This document shows positions 1 to 8,245 of a DNA stretch of 45,260 bases, one piece after another. Every line of letters starts with the position of its first letter. Positions within the stretch are counted from its first letter, which is position 1. Source of the stretch: Bacteroidales bacterium (GTDB lineage Bacteria > Bacteroidota > Bacteroidia > Bacteroidales > JAADGE01); assembly GCA_021108035.1 (NCBI GenBank), contig JAIORQ010000087.1:1-45260 (forward strand). Direction: 5' to 3'. A model generated the notes under the pieces. It saw only the letters and a list, made by a program, of their open reading frames with translations. It ran no database searches and was not told where the DNA came from. Position numbers and translations under genes: made by a program.

Positions 1-1109
1 AACTTCAACCTTACTTGTCTGAAGAAGAGTTTGATAAATTTCTGAAAGAAAAAAAACTAACAGGTGCAAATATTAAGATTGATGAAGACGGTAAACTTTA
101 TTATGAAAAAGACGGAGAAGTTAAAGAAATAAATTTCAGAAACGAAGAAGTATCCGGCATTCAAGAAGACGGGAAATATTATTTTTCCGGAACATACGGC
201 CCGAATTTGTTAAATGAAGTTTATAATTATGCTCGTGTAGCTGCAGTAATTGCCCAAAAAAATGATTTTGATATTATTCATGCACACGATTGGTTAGCAA
301 ATGCTGCCGGTATTGCTGCTAAAGAAGTATCGGGAAAACCTTTGGTTATACATGTTCATGCCACAGAGTTCGACAGAGGCGGAGCAGATAATATTGACAC
401 AAGAGTATTTGCACTTGAACAGGCAGGTATGCAAGCAGCTGATAAAATTATCACTGTCAGCAATTTAACAAAAAATACAGTTATAAATCATTACGGTATT
501 AATCCCGAAAAAGTTCAAACAGTATATAATGCTGTTGAACCGCAAGAGGCTGAAAAAATAGTTTACAAAAAGAACGTCAAAGAAAAGGTTGTTACATTCC
601 TCGGCAGGATTACTTATCAAAAAGGTCCGGCTTATTTTGTAAATGCCGCAAAAAAAGTTCTGGATAAAACAGATAATGTACGTTTTGTAATGGCAGGAAG
701 CGGAGATATGACACGCCAAATGATAAGATATGCCGCAAAACTCGGAATAACAGATAAGTTTCATTTTACCGATTTTCTGAAAGGAGATGAAGTAACAAAA
801 ATGTTCTCAATCAGTGATGTTTATGTGATGCCTTCTGTTTCAGAACCTTTTGGAATATCACCTTTGGAAGCAATGCGTTCAAATGTTCCGGTTATTATCT
901 CAAAACAATCAGGCGTTGCGGAAGTTATTCAAAATGCAATAAAAATTGATTACTGGGATGATGATGCTTTAGCAGATGCCATATACGGTTTAATTAAATA
1001 TAACGGTTTATCGAAAATGTTTATCAAACAATCAAAAAAAGAAGTTGAAAGTATGAAATGGGATAAACCTGCAAAAGAAGTTAAAGAAATTTATGATACT
1101 TTGGTTTAA
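1..1109 (+). CDS. GT4-family glycosyltransferase, glycogen-synthase-like (5' end outside window)
   Basis: The reading frame is open from the left edge (codons in phase from base 3), so the N-terminal Rossmann half is partly missing. The visible part contains DIIHAHDWLANAAG, typical of the glycogen/starch synthase and GT4 N-terminal domain. A second Rossmann domain follows (VVTFLGRITYQKGP, then VMAGSGD) and the nucleotide-sugar-binding motif SEPFGISPLEAMRSNVPVI (E-x7-E type). The family transfers glucose from a nucleotide sugar to an alpha-glucan in the cytoplasm. In Bacteroidota a GT4 gene of this kind normally sits directly before a GH57 amylase, and a GH57 gene does follow here, after an intervening toxin-antitoxin pair. 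Glycogen synthase is the likeliest role. Another hexosyltransferase specificity cannot be excluded from the truncated sequence. Confidence 0.85.
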   Translation, partial: LQPYLSEEEFDKFLKEKKLTGANIKIDEDGKLYYEKDGEVKEINFRNEEVSGIQEDGKYYFSGTYGPNLLNEVYNYARVAAVIAQKNDFDIIHAHDWLANAAGIAAKEVSGKPLVIHVHATEFDRGGADNIDTRVFALEQAGMQAADKIITVSNLTKNTVINHYGINPEKVQTVYNAVEPQEAEKIVYKKNVKEKVVTFLGRITYQKGPAYFVNAAKKVLDKTDNVRFVMAGSGDMTRQMIRYAAKLGITDKFHFTDFLKGDEVTKMFSISDVYVMPSVSEPFGISPLEAMRSNVPVIISKQSGVAEVIQNAIKIDYWDDDALADAIYGLIKYNGLSKMFIKQSKKEVESMKWDKPAKEVKEIYDTLV

Positions 1110-1125
1110 ATTTAAAAGTAAAAAA

Positions 1126-1359
1126 ATGAATATACAAGCTGAAAAATTAGGATTAATTGAATGGATTATTAGTTTAAAAGATGTATCTGTAATTGAAAAA
1201 CTAAAAAAAATCCACATTCAAGATGAAACTACAAATGATTGGCACAATGAAATTTCAATTGAAGAAAAACTCTCAATAGAAAGAGGTTTAAAAAATATAG
1301 AAGAAGGAAAAGTAAACTCTCATAAAGAAGCAAAAAGCATTTATGAAAAATACTTATAA
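1126..1359 (+). CDS. Antitoxin of RelE/ParE-type TA module
   Basis: Small acidic protein of 77 residues. The ATG at 1126 is chosen because the upstream in-frame start would overlap the end of the glycosyltransferase gene. The N-terminus (LIEWIISLKDVSVIEKLKKI) and the tail (SIEEKLSIERGLKNIEEGKVNSHKEAKSIYEKYL) match the Bacteroidota antitoxin type that pairs with ParE-like toxins: an N-terminal dimerisation/DNA-binding part and a helical C-terminus that wraps the toxin. The 3' end overlaps the start of the toxin gene by 17 bp, so the two are translationally coupled. By family, it should neutralise the toxin and repress the pair's promoter; both roles are inferred. Confidence 0.75.
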   Translation: MNIQAEKLGLIEWIISLKDVSVIEKLKKIHIQDETTNDWHNEISIEEKLSIERGLKNIEEGKVNSHKEAKSIYEKYL

Positions 1360-1639
1360 GTTTATTTGGACAGATGAAGCAATTGCAGGATTAAAAGAAA
1401 TTATTTTATATCTTGAAGATAACTTTGCAGAAAAAGAAGTCAAAAAATTTGCTGAAATATTTGAAAAACATCTTAATTTAATTCAAGCAAATCCAAAAAC
1501 TTTTTCATTCTATGAAAAATCAAAGAATATCAGGAGGGCTGTTATTGCTAAATTAACTTCAATCTATTATATATTTGACAAGGAAACAATAACAATAATA
1601 TCTGTTTTTAATAACAGAAAAAAACCGCGAATTTTTTAA
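1343..1639 (+). CDS. RelE/ParE-family toxin
   Basis: A 98-residue basic protein with the RelE/ParE pattern: an N-terminal strand and helix (YKFIWTDEAIAGLKEIILYLEDNFAEKEVKKFAEIFEKHLNLI), a conserved NP (QANPKTF), then RRAVIAKLTSIYYIFDKETITIISVFNNRKKPR at the C-terminus. The final R/K-rich strand holds the usual catalytic or target-binding positions. ParE members poison gyrase and RelE members cut mRNA on the ribosome; the sequence does not settle which applies. The start overlaps the antitoxin gene by 17 bp. It ends 19 bp before the GH57 gene, so it lies inside an otherwise typical glycogen locus. The reading frame and C-terminal strand are intact. Confidence 0.8.
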   Translation: MKNTYKFIWTDEAIAGLKEIILYLEDNFAEKEVKKFAEIFEKHLNLIQANPKTFSFYEKSKNIRRAVIAKLTSIYYIFDKETITIISVFNNRKKPRIF

Positions 1640-1658
1640 ATTCTTAAACATAAAAAAT

Positions 1659-3215
1659 ATGCAACACATTTGCCTATACTTTCAAGTACATCAACCATAC
1701 AGGTTAAAAAGGTATCGTTTTTTCAACATCGGAGAAGACCGACATTATTTTGACGATTATGAAAATAAATTTCATATGCAAAGAATTGCAAATGACAGTT
1801 ATCTTTATACCAACAAGATTCTTCTTGACTTAATAAAAAAACATAAAAAGAAATTTAAAGTAAGTTTTTCAATAACAGGTCTCGCTTTAGAACAGTTTAA
1901 ACAATATGCTCCTGAAGTATTGGAAAGTTTTAAAGAACTTGCAAAAACAGGATGTGTTGAATTTTTGGCTGAAACATATTCTCATTCATTAATTTCAATG
2001 TTCAATAAAGAGGATTTTAAATCTCAAATTAATGAACATACACAAACAATTAAAAAGTATTTCGGGCAAACTCCAAAGGTATTCAGAAATACAGAACTTA
2101 TCTATAATAATGTAATCGGAGAAACTGTTGCCGAAATGGGATTTAAGGCAATGATAACCGAAGGTGCAAAACATATTTTAGGATGGAAAAGCCCGAATGT
2201 GCTTTATTACAATGTATTGAAACCCGAATTAAAACTTATCCTAAAAAATTATAAATTAAGCGATGATATTGCATTCAGATTTTCGAATAAAGCGTGGGAA
2301 GAATTTCCATTAACTGCTGAAAAATATGCTTCTTGGTTATCAAATCAAGACGACAAACAAGAAGTTGTAAACATATTTATGGATTATGAAACTTTCGGTG
2401 AGCATCAAAAAGCTCATACCGGTATATTCAAATTCTTAAAAAAATTACCGGAAGAAGTTATAAAGCAAACCAACCTGCATTTTGCAACACCCTCTGAAAT
2501 TGCTCAAAAACATCAACCTGTAGCATCATTAAATGTACCTTATGCAATATCATGGGCTGATGAAGAAAGAGATTTAACTGCTTGGTTAGGAAATGAAATG
2601 CAAAAAGAAGCTTTTGAAAAATTATACGCATTATCAGATAAGCTTAAACTAATCAAAAAACCTGAACTTATTAAAGCGTGGAGATATTTACAAGCCAGTG
2701 ACCATTTCTATTATATGAGCACAAAAATCCTGTCAGACGGTATGGTACATGATTATTTTAATCCGTATAATTCACCTTATGATGCATTTATTAATTATAT
2801 GAATGTATTAAGTGACTTTCAATTGAGAGTAAATGAAGCATATGAACAAATTATTCCGAAAGAACCGGAAGATATACTGATAAAAATCAAAGATTATGAG
2901 ACAAAAATTCAGAACTTATACCAAGAACTGAATAAGCCGATAATGATAGAAAAAGTTAAACCGATTTTTGCAGCTATAGAAAAAACAAAAAAAGAATATC
3001 TAATTATTTCAGGAACAAAAAAACCGGCAAAAGCACTGCCAAAAAAAGCAACAACAGCAAAAAAGAAACCGGCGATTGCAAAGAAACCAACAACTGCTAA
3101 AAAGAAATCGGCAACAGTAAAGAAAACAACTGCTAAAAAAACAACAAGCAAAAAAACTGCCGCAACACCGGCAAAAAAGAAACCGCCAACAAAGAAAAAA
3201 CAGGACAAAAAATAA
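1659..3215 (+). CDS. GH57 alpha-amylase/glucanotransferase with lysine-rich tail
   Basis: A 518-residue cytoplasmic glycoside hydrolase family 57 protein. Conserved GH57 regions are visible in order: HQP at residues 11-13, ITGLALEQF near 72-80, FRNTELIY with the putative nucleophile Glu146, and FMDYETFGEHQ with the putative acid Asp242. These enzymes act on alpha-1,4-glucans with retention. The partner glycosyltransferase lies just upstream, which suggests glycogen or maltodextrin turnover. Residues ~448-518 are a low-complexity tail of Lys, Ala, Thr and Pro (AKKKPA/TTAKK-type repeats), like histone H1-type tails and not part of the GH57 fold. There is no signal peptide. A strong terminator follows 19 bp after the stop. 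Whether it is an amylase, branching enzyme or 4-alpha-glucanotransferase is uncertain. Confidence 0.88.
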   Translation: MQHICLYFQVHQPYRLKRYRFFNIGEDRHYFDDYENKFHMQRIANDSYLYTNKILLDLIKKHKKKFKVSFSITGLALEQFKQYAPEVLESFKELAKTGCVEFLAETYSHSLISMFNKEDFKSQINEHTQTIKKYFGQTPKVFRNTELIYNNVIGETVAEMGFKAMITEGAKHILGWKSPNVLYYNVLKPELKLILKNYKLSDDIAFRFSNKAWEEFPLTAEKYASWLSNQDDKQEVVNIFMDYETFGEHQKAHTGIFKFLKKLPEEVIKQTNLHFATPSEIAQKHQPVASLNVPYAISWADEERDLTAWLGNEMQKEAFEKLYALSDKLKLIKKPELIKAWRYLQASDHFYYMSTKILSDGMVHDYFNPYNSPYDAFINYMNVLSDFQLRVNEAYEQIIPKEPEDILIKIKDYETKIQNLYQELNKPIMIEKVKPIFAAIEKTKKEYLIISGTKKPAKALPKKATTAKKKPAIAKKPTTAKKKSATVKKTTAKKTTSKKTAATPAKKKPPTKKKQDKK

Positions 3216-3233
3216 AAATCAAATAGAAACAGT

Positions 3234-3259
3234 AAAAAAGGGCATATATGCCCTTTTTT
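3234..3259 (+). terminator. Rho-independent terminator after GH57 gene
   Basis: A perfect palindrome with A6 on one side, GGGCATATATGCCC as the core, and T6 on the other. It begins 19 bp after the GH57 stop codon. The symmetry means it could terminate from either strand, but the only adjacent gene end is on the + strand. Confidence 0.85.
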
Positions 3260-3577
3260 AATTTATCAATTATGATTACATTTGTTGATGTTTTAAATAA
3301 ATTCCACCATAGAGCACCGACTTACAGAACTCACTTAAATTACTAATTTGGATAAAATCAATTGCATTTAAAATGATTACTTTTCAGCATATTATTACAC
3401 ATTTCAAGTTTTAAATAACATGCAACTCGCAATTTTGCAGTAAATTTGTAATAAAATATGCCCCGATTTTGTTCAATTATTTTTTTGCAATTGTTTATTA
3501 TGAAGAATACTTTTTTGTGAATTCTGTTCTTAATATCAGTAGACTTGTTATCCATATTGTCATTAAAATTATAACTT
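3260..3577. other. 318-bp non-coding stretch before the XRE gene
   Basis: AT-rich, with no convincing coding region; the minus-strand frame across it has no recognisable features and overlaps the XRE start. A possible promoter for the XRE gene is TTTG at 3514-3517 and TAGACTTG at 3540-3547, a 7-of-8 match to TAnnTTTG with 22-bp spacing, slightly long. No RNA gene or repeat is visible. Confidence 0.5.
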
Positions 3578-3835
3578 ATGTCAATTGAAGAAGAAAAGAA
3601 AAAAAGTTTGTTGCTCACAATCGGTGAAAATATCAGAAGAATAAGAAAGTCAAAAGATTTAACTCAAGCAGATTTAGCTTTCAAATTGAATGCAGATACC
3701 AGTAAAATTGGCAGGACAGAAAGAGGTGAATATGATTTTAAAATTTCTTCATTATTAGCCATTGCAAAAGGATTAGATGTTAATATTTGTGATCTAATTA
3801 TCTTAAAAAGCTCAAATAATGCCTTGAAACCATAA
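3578..3835 (+). CDS. XRE/Cro-family HTH regulator
   Basis: An 85-residue protein that is essentially one lambda-repressor-like helix-turn-helix: IGENIRRIRKSKDLTQADLAFKLNADTSKIGRTERGEYDFKISSLLAIAKGLDVNICDL, where TQADLAFKLNADTSKIGRTERG is the HTH core. Small XRE proteins of this kind are very common in Bacteroidota. The gene is followed after 28 bp by a single-domain response regulator on the same strand, so the two may be co-transcribed. No extra sensing domain is present, and the target is unknown. Confidence 0.88.
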   Translation: MSIEEEKKKSLLLTIGENIRRIRKSKDLTQADLAFKLNADTSKIGRTERGEYDFKISSLLAIAKGLDVNICDLIILKSSNNALKP

Positions 3836-3863
3836 TTCTTGTTACCGAATATAAATACTCTTA

Positions 3864-4250
3864 ATGAAAAAGCATTTAAACAATAATATTACTATTCTTG
3901 TTGCAGAAGATGATATTTTCAGTTATGTCTTAATTAAAGAGTTTTTAAACGAAACCGTATCTATAATCCTACATGCCGAAAACGGGAAACAAGCCATAGA
4001 AATATTTAAAGAAAATGTATCAGTAGACTTGGTATTAATGGATATTAAACTTCCTGTAATAAATGGATTAGAGGCAATCAGAGAAATTAAAAAGATTCGA
4101 AATAATATACCGATTATCATTCAATCAGCATATATATTATCAAAAGAACAGAAATCTATTCTCAATTCAGACAGAATTGACTACCTGTCAAAACCTTTTA
4201 ACAAAACAGAACTTCTTGACAAAATCAATAATTACTTACCGCTTTCCTGA
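3864..4250 (+). CDS. Single-domain response regulator (receiver only)
   Basis: A 128-residue CheY-like protein. The acidic pair is in VAEDD (residues 14-17), the phosphoacceptor Asp60 is in DLVLMDIKLPVING, and Lys110 is in YLSKPF. No output domain follows. Its sequence resembles the C-terminal receivers of the two hybrid kinases at 10.4-15.7 kb (same DLVLMD(I/L)K(L/M)P(V/I)(I/M)NG signature), so a related kinase is a plausible phosphodonor, though this is inference. The 3' end overlaps the convergent GldH-like gene by 19 bp. Confidence 0.9.
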   Translation: MKKHLNNNITILVAEDDIFSYVLIKEFLNETVSIILHAENGKQAIEIFKENVSVDLVLMDIKLPVINGLEAIREIKKIRNNIPIIIQSAYILSKEQKSILNSDRIDYLSKPFNKTELLDKINNYLPLS

Positions 4251-4714
4251 TTAGACTTAATAATCAAACCAATATCAATAACCAAAATTACCGGGTCAGA
4301 ATTCATATTATGACTAATCTTAAAAGTGTATTTTCCTTTTTCAAGAGGTGTTTTTTCAGAAAACATTTCTTCAATATCCCACAATTGACCTGTAACTTCA
4401 CCAATGTATTGTCCTTTCTCATCGGCTACCGAAAATTCAACATCTTTGATAAATTCTTCACCTTCGGGAGTAATTTGTGTTATAGATATTTTAATTGAAG
4501 TAAAAGGGTATCCCGTTGAATGCCTCATTGCAAAACAAAGGTCATAATTTCCGTCTTCAGGTATATCAACTTCAAAAGTTTTAACATCTGTCTTATGCCA
4601 TTTCATATCCTTAACTTTTTGAAAGTCGCGATATGTATTGGAGCAAGATGAAAGAAAAATAATAAATAAAATGACTGTCAGTCCTTTGATAATATGATAA
4701 GTAAATGTATTCAT
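4232..4714 (-). CDS. gldH: GldH-like gliding-motility lipoprotein
   Basis: A 160-residue exported lipoprotein. Its hydrophobic signal (GLTVILFIIFLSSC) ends in a lipobox with Cys24. The mature part follows the GldH pattern: a conserved W (KWHKTDVKTFEVDIPEDGNYDLCFAMRHSTGYPFTSI), then IKDVEFSVADEKGQYIGEVTG, and a C-terminal GKYTFKISHNM...DIGLIIKS. GldH is a cell-envelope lipoprotein of the Bacteroidota gliding/type IX secretion machinery. The assignment rests on the overall pattern and length rather than a catalytic motif, so a general outer-membrane lipoprotein is the alternative. It converges with and overlaps the receiver gene by 19 bp, and it starts right after the broken HEPN gene. Confidence 0.6.
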   Translation of the reverse strand: MNTFTYHIIKGLTVILFIIFLSSCSNTYRDFQKVKDMKWHKTDVKTFEVDIPEDGNYDLCFAMRHSTGYPFTSIKISITQITPEGEEFIKDVEFSVADEKGQYIGEVTGQLWDIEEMFSEKTPLEKGKYTFKISHNMNSDPVILVIDIGLIIKSNQESGK

Positions 4715-4716
4715 TA

Positions 4717-4852
4717 TTAAATATTTTTTATCATTTCTTTTAAATCATTTGAGTTCTTTAAAATCCATTCCTTCGATATATTCTTCAATTCTCAGCATTG
4801 AAGTCAACATATCTTCAAGATAAAACTTATATTCTCTGTTTTTTGGAGTCAT
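4717..4852 (-). pseudogene. Remnant of HEPN-domain (HepT/DUF86) toxin gene
   Basis: The ATG at 4852 overlaps the MNT stop codon (ATGA), the usual coupling of MNT/HEPN pairs. It encodes 35 residues (MTPKNREYKFYLEDMLTSML...YIEGMDFKELK) before a TGA at 4747-4745. These match the first helix of HepT/DUF86 proteins. In the next frame the DNA continues as NSNDLKEMIKNI and then TAA at 4719-4717, resembling a short later piece of the family. The normal ~110-residue protein with its RX4-6H active site is therefore missing. An internal deletion plus frameshift is the simplest reading. Confidence 0.7.
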
Positions 4853-5139
4853 ATGTATATAACAATGTTTAAAATTATTTGTCTTAATTGTTCCTTTAAT
4901 GCTTTTTCTGAAACCAAATCAACTTTTATTTCTAATTCCTTTTCAAGCAATTCATGCAAGTCAAAGAATTCCCAACCAATCGGTTTTCTGAAATATACCA
5001 AAATATCAATATCTGAATCTTCATTTTGTTCATTACGAGCATATGAACCGAAATATCCAATTTTATAAACAAAATATTGCTTATTCAACAAAGGTTTTAA
5101 TTTTCGTAATTTATTTTCTATTTCAATATGAGTATTCAT
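4849..5139 (-). CDS. MNT-type minimal nucleotidyltransferase (antitoxin of HEPN/MNT module)
   Basis: A 96-residue protein with the nucleotidyltransferase signature GYFGSYARNEQNEDSDIDILVYF (GSxAR...SDxD; metal-binding Asp pair in DSDID) and a C-terminal ALKEQLRQIILNIVIYI, typical of MNT-domain proteins. In active modules the MNT enzyme adds AMP to a Tyr of the HEPN toxin and silences it. Here the catalytic motif is intact but the coupled HEPN gene is broken, leaving an orphan. There is no other HEPN partner in the window. Confidence 0.85.
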   Translation of the reverse strand: MNTHIEIENKLRKLKPLLNKQYFVYKIGYFGSYARNEQNEDSDIDILVYFRKPIGWEFFDLHELLEKELEIKVDLVSEKALKEQLRQIILNIVIYI

Positions 5140-5261
5140 ATTCTAATTTTATAACTTTTAAAGCTTCTTAGGAAAACAATAATCTTGAATTAATTTAAAA
5201 AACCTGCTATTGCTACAATTCTAATTATCATAGATTTATTTTAAAATAATTGTAAAGATAC

Positions 5262-5294
5262 AAAAAAAAGCAGCCGAACTGATATGACTGCTTC
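5262..5294 (-). terminator. Terminator of the sdhCAB operon
   Basis: On the minus strand, AAGCAG...CTGCTT forms a stem followed by a run of eight T. It lies 53 bp beyond the sdhB stop. A second small stem, AGGAGTT/AACTCCT (5325-5348), overlaps the stop codon itself. Confidence 0.7.
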
Positions 5295-5346
5295 AAATAT
5301 AATAATTTTTAAGATAGTTAACTAAGGAGTTGTAAAACAATAACTC

Positions 5347-6090
5347 CTAAGATTTAATATTAGCTTTCAAAAATTCTCTGTTCAATCTTGCAATATGGGA
5401 TAGAGAAATACCCTTAGGGCATTCTGCTTCGCAGGCTCCGGTATTTGAACAGTTGCCGAAGCCGAGTTCATCCATAACAGCTACCATTCTTTTTGCTCTT
5501 TTACTTGCTTCAACTTTGCCTTGCGGCAATAATGCAAGTTGTGATACTTTCGCAGCAATAAAAAGCATGGCAGAACTGTTTTTACAAACAGCGGCACAAG
5601 CACCACATCCGATACATGAAGCTGCATCCATTGCTTCATCGGCATGCTCTTTGGATATTAGAACAGCATTAGAATCCGGAGTACCTCCGATATTTACGGA
5701 TACAAAACCGCCGGCTTCCATAATTTTATCATAAGCATTTCTGTCTGTTACCAAATCTTTAATAATTGGAAACCCTCCTGCTCGCCAAGGTTCAATTACT
5801 ATTGTTTCACCATCTTTAAATAATCTCATGTGCAACTGACATGTAGCAATTTGTTCTCCGGGCCCGTGCGGACGGCCGTTAATAAACAGACCGCAAGTAC
5901 CGCATATTCCTTCACGACAATCATTTTCAAAGGCAACAGGATTTTCTCCTTCTTTTATTAATTTAGAATTTAAAGCATCTAACATTTCAAGAAAGGACAT
6001 TTCGTCCTGAATATCATCCAATTCATAATTTTTAAATTGTCCTTTTGCTTTGGCATTGGCTTGTCGCCATATTTTAAGTTTTACTTTCAT
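5347..6090 (-). CDS. sdhB: Succinate dehydrogenase/fumarate reductase iron-sulfur subunit
   Basis: A 247-residue electron-transfer subunit. A plant-type [2Fe-2S] site is seen at Cys58, Cys63, Cys66 and Cys84 ([19 protein letters not shown]...CQLHM). [15 protein letters not shown] (around 160-172) binds [4Fe-4S], and [15 protein letters not shown] binds [3Fe-4S] with the shared Cys. It passes electrons between the flavin of SdhA and the heme/quinone of SdhC on the cytoplasmic face of the membrane. It is the last gene of sdhC-sdhA-sdhB, 216 bp after sdhA; that gap holds two copies of a short dispersed repeat. Length and cluster pattern are normal for the Bacteroidota/epsilonproteobacterial-type enzyme. 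The direction of catalysis cannot be told from sequence. Confidence 0.95.
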   Translation of the reverse strand: MKVKLKIWRQANAKAKGQFKNYELDDIQDEMSFLEMLDALNSKLIKEGENPVAFENDCREGICGTCGLFINGRPHGPGEQIATCQLHMRLFKDGETIVIEPWRAGGFPIIKDLVTDRNAYDKIMEAGGFVSVNIGGTPDSNAVLISKEHADEAMDAASCIGCGACAAVCKNSSAMLFIAAKVSQLALLPQGKVEASKRAKRMVAVMDELGFGNCSNTGACEAECPKGISLSHIARLNREFLKANIKS

Positions 6091-6167
6091 TTTATTATTT
6101 TATTATAAAAGTTAGTTCTACTGTTATTTTAATTGAAATATCTTTTTATATATGTAGTTATCTGACT

Positions 6168-6217
6168 GACTTAAATGCTTAAATGCTACAATGATTTAAT
6201 GCTTAAATAATTAAAAC
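6168..6217 (+). repeat. Short dispersed AATGCTTAAATG-type repeat, copy 1
   Basis: Contains TTAAATGCTTAAATGCTACA followed by ATGATTTAATGCTTAAAT in the sdhA-sdhB gap. It is closely similar to the copy at 15740-15779. The function is unknown. Confidence 0.5.
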
Positions 6218-6270
6218 ACAGATAGTTTAATCAATAATATCAAGATATAGTTTTATAATTATGATTTTTT

Positions 6271-6309
6271 TTATTATAGCATTTAAGCATTACAGCATTT
6301 GTCAATTTA
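6271..6309 (-). repeat. Short dispersed AATGCTTAAATG-type repeat, copy 2
   Basis: The reverse complement reads GACAAATGCTGTAATGCTTA then AATGCTATAATAA. It lies between sdhA and sdhB and overlaps the last bases of sdhA, opposite in orientation to copy 1 about 50 bp away. It matches the copy upstream of pepP (9031-9069). Confidence 0.5.
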
Positions 6310-8226
6310 TTTATAACTTCTTTGTTTTACCTCAACAAATTCAAATTTCAATTCTTCTTTATGAAGTTTGGGTTCTTTATCCTCTCCTTGGTACTCCCAA
6401 GCAGAAACATACATATATTCTTCATCGTTTCTTTTAGCTTCTCCGTCTTCTGTTACGTATTCTTCGCGATAATGAGCACCGCAAGATTCTTTTCTGCTTA
6501 ATGCGTCTTTAATCAATAATTGACTTAATTCAAATGCAGAAGCTATTCTGACAGCTTTTTCAAGTTCTTGATTAAATTCGCCGGAAGTTTCGGGAACTTT
6601 AACATCTTTCCAAAATTCATTTTCTAAATCTTTTACCATAGTAAGGGCTTTTTTTAAACCCTCTTCATTTCTTACCATCCCTGCATAGTCCCACAAAATT
6701 TTTCCGAGGCGTTTATGGAAAGAACTTGCTGTTTGTGTTCCGTTTACATTTAATAATTTTTCAAGTCTTTCTTTTGCTTCTTTTTCTGCCTCATCAAATT
6801 CTTTCGTATCGGTTGCTACTTTTCCCGTTCTTATTTTATCAGAGAGGTAATTACTTATTGTATTCGGTATAATAAAATATCCGTCTGTTGCACCTTGCAT
6901 TAATGAACTTGCTCCGAGGCGATTTGCTCCGTGATCGGAAAAATTTGCCTCTCCGATTGCAAACAATCCGGGTATTGTTGTTTGCAGTTCATAATCTACC
7001 CAAAGCCCGCCCATTGTATAGTGTCCGGCCGGATAAATTCTCATAGGACGTTCATAAGGGCTTTCTCCGGTTATTGTTTCATACATTTCAAACAAATTAC
7101 CGTATTTATCTTCAATAACATCTTTGCCTTGTTTTTCAAGAGCATGTTTAAAATCTAAAAAAACAGCTTGTCCGGTATCTCCTATTCCATATCCGGCATC
7201 GCATCTTTCTTTTGCTGCTCTTGAAGCAACATCTCTCGGAACAAGGTTCCCGAATGCAGGATAACGTCTTTCAAGATAATAATCTCTTTCATCTTCAGGA
7301 ATATCGTTTCCGGGACGTTTATCGTCTTTTTCTTTCGGAACCCAAATTCTTCCGTCATTTCTTAAAGATTCTGACATTAAGGTTAATTTAGATTGGTAAT
7401 CATTTAACTGCGGAATACAAGTAGGATGTATTTGAATAAAACTCGGATTAGCAAAAAAAGCTCCTTTTTTGTATGCCGACAACGCTGCTGAACCATTTGA
7501 ATTAATAGCAAGAGTTGATAAATAATAGATTGTTCCGTAGCCTCCTGTCGCTAATATTACTGCATGAGCCGAATGTCTTTCTGTTTCACCGGTAACCAAG
7601 TTTCTTGTAATAATTCCTCTTGCATGCCCGTCAACCGTAACGATTTCTAACATTTGACGACGTGCATACATTTTTACTTTTCCTTCGCTTATCATTCGTT
7701 TCAAAGCTGAATATGAACCAAGCAGAACTTGTTGTCCTGTTTGTCCTCGTGCATAAAAAGTTCTTGAGACTTGAACACCTCCAAACGAACGATTTGATAA
7801 TGTTCCGCCGTATTCACGAGCAAACGGCACACCTTGTGCAGTAAGTTGGTCAATAACTTCGTTGCTTACTTCTGCAGCTCTGTAAACATTACTTTCTCTT
7901 GCTCTGTAATCGCCGCCTTTTATCATATCATAAAACAAACGATAAATACTGTCTCCGTCATTCGGATAATTTTTAGCAGCATTAATTCCTCCTTGAGCTG
8001 CAACAGAATGAGCCCTTCTTGAACTATCCTGATAACAAAAAACTTTTACATTATATCCTAATTGTGCTAATGAAGCAGCTGCCGGTGCTCCGGCTATTCC
8101 TGTTCCGACTACTATAATATCTAATTTCTTTTTATTTGCAGGACTAACAAGATTCATTGAATTCAAATAATTAGTCCATTTATCTTTGAGATTTCCTTCC
8201 GGAATTTTTGAGTCTAATTTTGTCAT
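6307..8226 (-). CDS. sdhA: Succinate dehydrogenase/fumarate reductase flavoprotein subunit
   Basis: A 639-residue catalytic subunit that interconverts succinate and fumarate. The FAD-binding [17 protein letters not shown] (residues 41-57) is followed by [14 protein letters not shown] with His73 at the usual covalent-flavin position. [10 protein letters not shown] and the C-terminal [14 protein letters not shown] substrate-site region are also present. It is longer than the ~580-residue proteobacterial proteins, as is usual for the Bacteroidota type. sdhC ends 19 bp upstream, so sdhC and sdhA are one transcription unit. Together with SdhB and the b-type SdhC it couples to menaquinone, fitting the futalosine-pathway genes at 23-25 kb. 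Confidence 0.96.
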   Translation of the reverse strand: MTKLDSKIPEGNLKDKWTNYLNSMNLVSPANKKKLDIIVVGTGIAGAPAAASLAQLGYNVKVFCYQDSSRRAHSVAAQGGINAAKNYPNDGDSIYRLFYDMIKGGDYRARESNVYRAAEVSNEVIDQLTAQGVPFAREYGGTLSNRSFGGVQVSRTFYARGQTGQQVLLGSYSALKRMISEGKVKMYARRQMLEIVTVDGHARGIITRNLVTGETERHSAHAVILATGGYGTIYYLSTLAINSNGSAALSAYKKGAFFANPSFIQIHPTCIPQLNDYQSKLTLMSESLRNDGRIWVPKEKDDKRPGNDIPEDERDYYLERRYPAFGNLVPRDVASRAAKERCDAGYGIGDTGQAVFLDFKHALEKQGKDVIEDKYGNLFEMYETITGESPYERPMRIYPAGHYTMGGLWVDYELQTTIPGLFAIGEANFSDHGANRLGASSLMQGATDGYFIIPNTISNYLSDKIRTGKVATDTKEFDEAEKEAKERLEKLLNVNGTQTASSFHKRLGKILWDYAGMVRNEEGLKKALTMVKDLENEFWKDVKVPETSGEFNQELEKAVRIASAFELSQLLIKDALSRKESCGAHYREEYVTEDGEAKRNDEEYMYVSAWEYQGEDKEPKLHKEELKFEFVEVKQRSYK

Positions 8227-8245
8227 AACTTTTATAATATTAAAA

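Noticed and set aside
551-555. Possible glgA symbol for the first gene
   Set aside because: The N-terminus is missing and GT4 specificity cannot be proved, so no symbol was assigned.
2909-3208. Minus-strand frame opposite the GH57 tail
   Set aside because: It is a Phe/Val-rich low-complexity product of the complementary lysine-rich repeat, with no independent support.
3358-3618. Minus-strand 86-codon frame before the XRE gene
   Set aside because: It overlaps the XRE start, has no recognisable motif and reads like random AT-rich translation.
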